A stretch of 55,870 nt of DNA from an uncultured Chlorobiaceae bacterium (GTDB lineage Bacteria; Bacteroidota; Chlorobiia; Chlorobiales; Chlorobiaceae), in assembly GCA_903939765.1 (NCBI GenBank), contig CAJAIK010000115.1, positions 1 through 55,870 of the forward strand. Direction: 5' to 3'. Position numbers and translations under genes: made by a program. Positions 50,815 through 55,870 of the stretch are shown here, one piece after another (the first letter of the stretch is position 1; the number at the start of each line of letters is the position of its first letter). The notes below the pieces were generated by a model. It did no database searches and was not told the DNA's origin. It worked only from the letters and a program-made list of their open reading frames with translations.

Positions 50815-53599
50815 TTTTTTCAGCGTTTTACAGCGTTCACTCCTCTTGCTCTTCGGGCTCTGCATTCTGAACGCCTCCGTAACAAGGCTTCTGCATGGCG
50901 AAGAGAGCAAAATTGCAGGGTCTCCAACCACCCTCAGTGATGACTTTATGCTGCTCTGCGTCGTTCGGCTTGGCGGAGCGACCCTTGAGGGTAACCTCGT
51001 CACCTACACCGCCCCTCCGGGGCATTTTCTCCCCCTTGGCGAACTGAGCCGCATGCTTGAGCTAGGCATTACGGTTGACCCCGCCAAAGGGAACGGATCA
51101 GGCCATGTAGCCACCCCCTCACAACCATTCAGCCTCAACATGGCCACCTCTTCCATTACCGTCTCCGGCAAATCATACCGGTACGACCCGGCACTGGTGG
51201 TGGCTCTTTCGGACGATATCTATGTCGAGAGCAGGCTGCTTGCCGAGTGGCTTTCGATGCGCATCGAGGCCAACCGCCTCGATGCGGCGATCGACATCCG
51301 CCCCTTTATGCCACTCCCCATACAGGAGAGAATGGCGCGCAGCCAGCGCGGCGCCAATACCTGGGGCTACGGCAATTACTCGGATTCGGGTTATCCAATG
51401 CTCAACACTCCCTACCGCCTCCTTGCAGGGCCGAGCATCGACCTCTCTCTCTCCTCTTCGCTGACCGGAGAGGGGGTGGAAAAAATAACTGCTGGAAACA
51501 ACAGCTATTATACCCGCCTGACCGGCGATTTTCTCTGGATGAGCGGGCGGCTTGATCTTTCAGGTCAGATTGCGGCTGCCGGAAAATCAATTATAGGAAT
51601 TAATAACGCCTCCTTGATCCTTGAGCGTGAACATCCTTCTGGCGGCATGTTGTGGCTCCTCAATGCCCGTAAGTTTGCCATAGGGGATATCCAGCCTGAA
51701 TCGCTTCCGCTCATCGGCGGCAGCGTCGGGGCTGGATTTATGGTCAGCAACTACCCCTTGAATCAATCCTCATTTTTTGACAAGCTCACCCTGCGCGGTT
51801 TTCTTGCCAAGGGGTGGGATGTTGAGTTATACAATAACGCCGACCTGCTCGATTATCGCCCCTCAAATCCTCAGGAGAGTTATGCGTTTGTCGATATTCC
51901 GCTTATTTATGGCCTCAATGAACTGCGATTGATCTTCCACGGACCCCAGGGTGAAAAACGGGTCGAGAGTCATATCTACAATGTCGGACGCAACATGATC
52001 GAACCGGGGAGCTTCAACTACCAGATCACCGCATCCGACGCATCGCAGCGTTCACTGCTCACCTCACCAGTCGGTGAACGGGCGCCGCTCATGACATGGA
52101 AAAGCACCTTCGGCATCAGCAAGTGGCTCACGGCAACAAACTATCTTGCATCTGCCCTCATCGGAGGAAAACGGCAATACTTTGCCGGGGCAGGTATCAG
52201 CGGCTACCTCAGGATGATACAGCTTGACGTGCAAATGGTCAAAAACCTTGCTACAAGCCAGCAAGCCCGGCAGGCAGGCGCCCAGACGCGCCTGGGCCCG
52301 ATCAGCCTCTCCGCCACACTGCAAGAGTATGACAAAGATTGGCATACAACCACCAGCACAATTTCTTACCTGAGGAAGTGGGATCTACGACTCGACGGTT
52401 TCAACCCCCTCTTCTTTTTAACCAATTCGCGCTTCTCCATGTCGTTGGCACAGACCGAGTATGACGAGCTTCGCAAGTCAAAAAGTGCCACCATGACGAG
52501 CAGCCAGCGAACATGGGGTATCGACCACAGGCACACCATTACCGTTGATCGGATAGGGAGTGGTGATACCGAGAGTGATGCTGTTTCGGGCAGTTCCTAT
52601 GCAAGCATGACTCACAGGAGCCTCGCCTTCAGGGCAGAAGTCGACTATCAGCTTCTGCCAGTGAGAATAATCAACACGGTTGGAACCACCTGCGAGCTTC
52701 GTCTGCCGCATGAGTGGCTGCTGGTAGGCAACATCGCCTACACTCCCCTGAGCAAGGCGCTGACAAGCTCGCTGGGGATCAACCATACCTTCAGCGCCGC
52801 GGCAATGGGCATTACAGCCAACTATACTCCCGGCGGAGCATGGAGTATGGGCATACAGCTCTCAACCAATATCAGTCACGACTCGAAAGGAGGTCAATGG
52901 AAAACCGACGGCACGATGAGCAGCCAGCAGGCCGCCATTTCCGCCCTTGCCTATCTCGACAGCAATCGAAACCGGGAGTTTGATCCAGGTGAGAGCACCA
53001 TCAAGGATGCGGGATTTTTTGTCAATCAGCAAAGCCACCGTACCGTCACAAGAACAAACGGCATTGCCTTTCTCCAGGGGATTGCACCGAACAATCCCAC
53101 AGATATCGCCCTCTCACCGGGAACACTGAAAGAGCTGCTCTGGGTGCCAGCCGATAAGGGTGTGCGCGTGGTGCCACGACCAGGCTATGCCGTGCAGGTA
53201 AAATTCCCTGTATGGGTCACGGGTGAAATAAGCGGTACGGTCTACAGAAAAAAAGAGGGTGTTGACAGTCCGGCTTCTGGTATCAGCATAGAAGCCATCA
53301 ACATGGAGGATAAGGTGATCGGGAAGGCGCGGTCGGAATATGACGGAATCTACATTCTCGGAGCGCTGCCAACCGGCAAGTACATTGTGCGCATATCGCC
53401 CGATCAGGCGGCAAAACTTGGCACTAACTCCCCTGTACAGCAGGTAACCATTCCGCCGGAGGGCAATTATATCGACAATGTCAATCTGGTGCTTGAAGAA
53501 CTTCCTGTTGAACCGACGGTGAATACACCGGCAGAACCAACTGGAGGAACTCCCGTCGACTCGGGCAAAGAGAAACCGACGCAAACTCCCAAGCCTTGA
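50801..53599 (+). CDS. Usher-like outer-membrane assembly protein with C-terminal carboxypeptidase-regulatory-like domain
   Basis: A 932-residue exported protein. After a signal peptide, an N-terminal region (about 30-180) contains the strand-rich blocks GHFLPLGELSRMLELGI and YVESRLLAEWLSMRIEANRLDAAIDIRPFMPLPIQERMAR (quoted in part). These look like the periplasmic and plug parts of alternate-pathway ushers. A long stretch of amphipathic strands (about 195-720) suits a beta-barrel. Near 735 a calcium-loop motif DSNRNREFDPGE is followed by a carboxypeptidase-regulatory-like domain (GEISGTVYRKKEG...YDGIYILGALPTGKYIVRI). A Pro/Thr-rich tail ends it. It should secrete and assemble the DUF4402 subunits. 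The start is TTG at 50801. Confidence 0.82.
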   Translation: MSLHNFFSVLQRSLLLLFGLCILNASVTRLLHGEESKIAGSPTTLSDDFMLLCVVRLGGATLEGNLVTYTAPPGHFLPLGELSRMLELGITVDPAKGNGSGHVATPSQPFSLNMATSSITVSGKSYRYDPALVVALSDDIYVESRLLAEWLSMRIEANRLDAAIDIRPFMPLPIQERMARSQRGANTWGYGNYSDSGYPMLNTPYRLLAGPSIDLSLSSSLTGEGVEKITAGNNSYYTRLTGDFLWMSGRLDLSGQIAAAGKSIIGINNASLILEREHPSGGMLWLLNARKFAIGDIQPESLPLIGGSVGAGFMVSNYPLNQSSFFDKLTLRGFLAKGWDVELYNNADLLDYRPSNPQESYAFVDIPLIYGLNELRLIFHGPQGEKRVESHIYNVGRNMIEPGSFNYQITASDASQRSLLTSPVGERAPLMTWKSTFGISKWLTATNYLASALIGGKRQYFAGAGISGYLRMIQLDVQMVKNLATSQQARQAGAQTRLGPISLSATLQEYDKDWHTTTSTISYLRKWDLRLDGFNPLFFLTNSRFSMSLAQTEYDELRKSKSATMTSSQRTWGIDHRHTITVDRIGSGDTESDAVSGSSYASMTHRSLAFRAEVDYQLLPVRIINTVGTTCELRLPHEWLLVGNIAYTPLSKALTSSLGINHTFSAAAMGITANYTPGGAWSMGIQLSTNISHDSKGGQWKTDGTMSSQQAAISALAYLDSNRNREFDPGESTIKDAGFFVNQQSHRTVTRTNGIAFLQGIAPNNPTDIALSPGTLKELLWVPADKGVRVVPRPGYAVQVKFPVWVTGEISGTVYRKKEGVDSPASGISIEAINMEDKVIGKARSEYDGIYILGALPTGKYIVRISPDQAAKLGTNSPVQQVTIPPEGNYIDNVNLVLEELPVEPTVNTPAEPTGGTPVDSGKEKPTQTPKP

Positions 53600-53771
53600 A
53601 CAGGGAAAACTATTCTTCATTCCCGGTTTGCTTTCATCGAAATCATTTATACCTTTGTGTATGAGGGTTTGACTTCAACTGATAACCGCCTTAAAATGAA
53701 GTAATTAAGCGCTATTATCAAGATCTGCATAAATGGGGTCTCCGTCATAGAAGAAAAATGGGAGGTTACCC

Positions 53772-54287
53772 ATGAAAAACAGACTTATCGTTTTCTCCTG
53801 CTTTTTGGCATTGCTCTTTTGCGCAAATGAGGGTTGGGCAGCCGAGGGCAGATGCACGGCAACCATAATGCCCGCAATCTCCGCTTCCAAAAACACCACA
53901 ACTCCCTCCGGTGGTGATCTTGCTTTTGGTGTCATCATTCCCGGGGAGTCGTCGGGTACGGTTACGATTTCCCCGTCAACCTCTGACCGCACGCATAATG
54001 GAGGTGTAGTGCTTGTTGCCTCAACCACCGGAGCAGCATCATTCAATGTCTACGGAGGTGCCAACACCGCCTTCACCATTGCGTTACCCGATACCGATAC
54101 CATCAATATCTCCAGTGGCAGCAACATCATGACGGTGCAGAGCTTAACCGTATACCCCCCTGGCTCTGTAACGCTTGATAATCAGGGTCAGGCGACATTT
54201 AATATTGGAGGAACGTTAAAGGTCGAACCAAACCAGCCTGTCGGTACTTACACAGGCAGCTTTTTGGTGACCGTAGCCTATCAATAA
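53772..54287 (+). CDS. Secreted DUF4402 pilin-like subunit 5
   Basis: A 171-residue exported protein. The signal peptide (about 1-23) ends EGWAAE. GRCTATIMPAISASKN, GGDLAFGVIIPGESSGTVTISP, FNVYGGANTAFTIALPDTD and the C-terminal GTYTGSFLVTVAYQ follow. The penultimate Tyr and Gly14 are conserved. A single cysteine (GRCTAT) in the first strand is unique among the five and could be used for a cross-link. GGGAGG lies 8 nt upstream of the ATG. It is the last gene of the locus, after the usher, which is a common position for a distinct (tip or anchor) subunit. Confidence 0.88.
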   Translation: MKNRLIVFSCFLALLFCANEGWAAEGRCTATIMPAISASKNTTTPSGGDLAFGVIIPGESSGTVTISPSTSDRTHNGGVVLVASTTGAASFNVYGGANTAFTIALPDTDTINISSGSNIMTVQSLTVYPPGSVTLDNQGQATFNIGGTLKVEPNQPVGTYTGSFLVTVAYQ

Positions 54288-54305
54288 GCTTTTTCTGGAG
54301 AAACA

Positions 54306-54337
54306 GTGCAGCAACGCCCCATCCTGCGTTGCTGCAC
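54306..54337 (+). terminator. 12-bp hairpin closing the DUF4402/chaperone-usher locus
   Basis: GTGCAGCAACGC (54306-54317) and GCGTTGCTGCAC (54326-54337) pair perfectly around CCCATCCT, 18 bp after the stop codon of the fifth subunit gene. The following bases are ATTCTG, with no real U-tract. Confidence 0.7.
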
Positions 54338-54556
54338 ATTCTGCCCCACTCCCCGCAACTTTCGGTAAGGTTTGGGAACCCTGTCAGCAGAACGGGAAAA
54401 CGCGTCAGCAATGGCTTTCCGTAGCCCTGTTTTCTACCATAATGCAGCTTGCCCGGCAATCCCTACCTTTTTGTAGCTCTTTTCAGCCTTCTTCGCCAAA
54501 AAAAATAACGAGCTAACCTCTTGTAAAACTATCTCTTCTGCTATCAACCCACTCTT

Positions 54557-54572
54557 TGGCACGATACTTGCA
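54557..54572 (+). promoter_or_regulatory. Sigma-54 (RpoN) type -24/-12 promoter
   Basis: TGGCAC-GATAC-TTGCA matches the sigma-54 consensus TGGCAC-N5-TTGCW at every defined position, with the GG and GC doublets correctly spaced. The expected start of transcription is near 54583, 44 bp before the ATG at 54627, with the ribosome site GGGAGA between. It implies control by an ATP-dependent enhancer-binding protein, which is not encoded in this window. Confidence 0.75.
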
Positions 54573-54626
54573 ATTAAAATAGAAAAGGAATGTGAAAAGA
54601 GTCGAAAAAACACAACGGGAGAGATC

Positions 54627-55562
54627 ATGAGCACAGCAAGCACCATATACGGCGACCTTTCGGGTGTCGAGTTCCGCACACTTTATTCAAACGGCAAAAC
54701 AGATGGCTGCCTTGTCACCGAAGCCAACACACTGGCCACCCCCTACGGCACGCTGGTGCCCCAATACGAAGCAGAGGACATGGGTCGGCGGGCGGTCAAG
54801 CCAATGTACTTTTATAAAGATGGTTCGCTGAAATCAATTGCCCTGCAATCGCAAACCATGCTTGAAACACCGGTCGGCACTATTCCGGCGGAGTTGGTTA
54901 CCTTTCATAAAAATGGGAACATCAAACGGATTTTTCCGCTTGACGGCAAACTGAGCGGTTTCTGGTCGTGGAAGAACGAGTTCGCCCTTGCCACGACACT
55001 TACCTTCCGTTCACCACTGGGAACTCTCTCTTCCAAGGTGATTGGTTTGCAGTTTTATGAAAGCGGTGCATTGAAAAGCATCACTCTCTGGCCTGGTCAG
55101 ACCATGACGATTGAGACGCCAATGGGGGCTGTCACGGTGAGAAAAGGGTTAGCATTCTATGAGTCAGGGGCTATCCGCTCTTTTGAGCCACTCAAAAAAA
55201 TGGATATTCTTACCCCGATCGGGATGATTACCTCATACGATAACGAGCCGAACGGGATCCACGGCGACGTCAACTCTGTCCAGCTTGCGGAGGACGGCTC
55301 CATAGAGGCGCTCAGTACGGTAGACCATGCCATCCAGGTTCTGGCGTCCGGTGGTGCGGCAGAACTCTTCCATCCAGGGGTAAAGAATAACGTCTGTGGT
55401 GATGAGCGCAAGGTGAGCATCCCCATGAAAGTGCGTTTCGAAAAGAGGCAGGTGATCTTTCACGACAATCCCGCCTTCTCCTTCGACATCGAAGCCTACC
55501 GGTTTGAAGTACGAATGATGGACGCCGTAACGAAGGAACCAGCTTATTTCTGCTCAGAATAA
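54627..55562 (+). CDS. MORN-like beta-hairpin repeat protein under a sigma-54 promoter
   Basis: A 311-residue protein without signal peptide or membrane helix, so probably cytosolic. It is built from repeated units in which TPxGT or SPLGT is followed by F-[YH]-x-x-G-x-[LI]-[KR]-[SR]: TPYG at 38, TPVG at 81, SPLG at 129, TPMG at 164 and TPIG at 196, with FYKDGSLKSI at 62, FHKNGNIKRI at 93, FYESGALKSI at 143, FYESGAIRSF at 177 and AEDGSIEAL at 221. The hairpins resemble the MORN variant of YwqK-like proteins. The C-terminal 60 residues are different. GGGAGA precedes the ATG. Function unknown. Confidence 0.8.
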   Translation: MSTASTIYGDLSGVEFRTLYSNGKTDGCLVTEANTLATPYGTLVPQYEAEDMGRRAVKPMYFYKDGSLKSIALQSQTMLETPVGTIPAELVTFHKNGNIKRIFPLDGKLSGFWSWKNEFALATTLTFRSPLGTLSSKVIGLQFYESGALKSITLWPGQTMTIETPMGAVTVRKGLAFYESGAIRSFEPLKKMDILTPIGMITSYDNEPNGIHGDVNSVQLAEDGSIEALSTVDHAIQVLASGGAAELFHPGVKNNVCGDERKVSIPMKVRFEKRQVIFHDNPAFSFDIEAYRFEVRMMDAVTKEPAYFCSE

Positions 55563-55576
55563 AAACATGCTATTCA

Positions 55577-55870
55577 TCACCCCGACTTGGCCGCATTCAC
55601 GCCTGCAACCCAACCGGTTGAGAATGCGGCCTGCAGGTTGAAACCGCCAATTTCACCGGCGTAGTCGAGAATCTCCCCACAGAAAAAAAGGTTTGGCACA
55701 ACTCTTGAGCAGAGGGTTTTGGGGTTCACCTCCGAGAGCGAAACACCTCCGGCAGAAATTTCGCCCTGGTCAAGCGGCACATCACGCACGCTGCCAAGCG
55801 GAAATCGCTTGAGCGCCAAAAGCAGCGACTGCCGCTTCTCCCTCGCAAGTCCGCTCCAGGTCAGATCGTT
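55577..55870 (-). CDS. HI0933/BaiN-like NAD(P)/FAD-dependent flavoprotein (3' end only)
   Basis: The last 98 codons of a minus-strand gene that runs off the right edge; the frame is open to base 55870. The visible part ([53 protein letters not shown]) carries the C-terminal signature of the HI0933-like flavoprotein family: GGVxxxEVxPKTxxS, [20 protein letters not shown] and the last FAD-contacting Gly. Full-length members have about 400 residues and bind FAD in a Rossmann fold; the natural substrate is usually unknown. It is convergent with the repeat-protein gene, 14 bp apart. Confidence 0.88.
   Translation of the reverse strand, partial: NDLTWSGLAREKRQSLLLALKRFPLGSVRDVPLDQGEISAGGVSLSEVNPKTLCSRVVPNLFFCGEILDYAGEIGGFNLQAAFSTGWVAGVNAAKSG

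Larger units (their letters stand above)
54288..54626. other. Spacer with terminator hairpin and sigma-54 promoter
   Basis: There is no gene. A strong hairpin (54306-54337) closes the fimbrial locus. The sequence from 54340 to 54550 is unremarkable and could hold activator sites. A -24/-12 promoter lies at 54557-54572, ahead of the repeat-protein gene. Confidence 0.6.

Overview
The window looks like a chromosomal segment of a green sulfur bacterium (Chlorobiaceae, Chlorobium/Pelodictyon group). The best markers are a small secreted cytochrome very like Chlorobium c-555 (8928-9266), a 1024-residue SecA, an Hdr-Flx electron-transfer operon and a lower cobalamin pathway operon (cobU-cobT-cobS). 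This is inferred from remembered family features; no database was searched. I saw no rRNA, tRNA, CRISPR array, recognisable transposase or phage gene.

Layout. (1) 1-8900 is accessory in character: a truncated methyltransferase, a G+C-rich three-PAS hybrid histidine kinase, an SDR, two divergent SAM methyltransferases, about 1.5 kb of AT-rich DNA without genes, and an orphan plasmid-type partition pair (ParA plus a ribbon-helix-helix protein) behind palindromes and TGTAAT boxes. (2) 8900-14660 holds cytochrome c-555, then two minus-strand units: OsmC / SQR-like flavoprotein / DUF134 / methyltransferase / FISUMP lipoprotein, and a cytochrome c overlapping a cytochrome-b-like membrane protein. 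(3) 15100-27540 is mostly housekeeping: HU, lipoyl synthase, a CPBP-like membrane protein, two atypical SDRs, an OGG-type DNA glycosylase, SecA, PurL and Nnr. (4) 27880-29930 carries a lipoprotein and an AlaC-like aminotransferase with copies of a GTAGGGGCACGG palindrome. (5) 30365-37180 is one operon for HdrCB (fused), HdrA and FlxD-C-B-A, a predicted NADH-linked, flavin-based electron-bifurcating heterodisulfide reductase. It converges on a MurB fused to a DOMON-like domain. (6) 38962-43344 encodes a CheB-CheR-PAS protein and a PAS histidine kinase, with no other chemotaxis gene in the window. (7) 44041-46448 is cobU-cobT-cobS on the minus strand. (8) 46972-54287 is a chaperone-usher-type surface-fibre locus: five secreted DUF4402 subunits, one PapD-like chaperone, one usher-like outer-membrane protein and the decayed tail of a second chaperone gene. 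(9) A repeat protein follows behind a textbook sigma-54 promoter, and the 3' end of a HI0933-type flavoprotein closes the window.

The strongest candidate for an under-described system is region 8. All five DUF4402 proteins end with the chaperone-recognition signature of classical pilins: a penultimate tyrosine and a glycine at position 14 from the C-terminus. They sit with a matching chaperone and usher. This supports a chaperone-usher fibre built from DUF4402 subunits in a green sulfur bacterium.

Several starts were moved from the longest open frame to a better-supported codon. Where the start remains uncertain, the entry says so.
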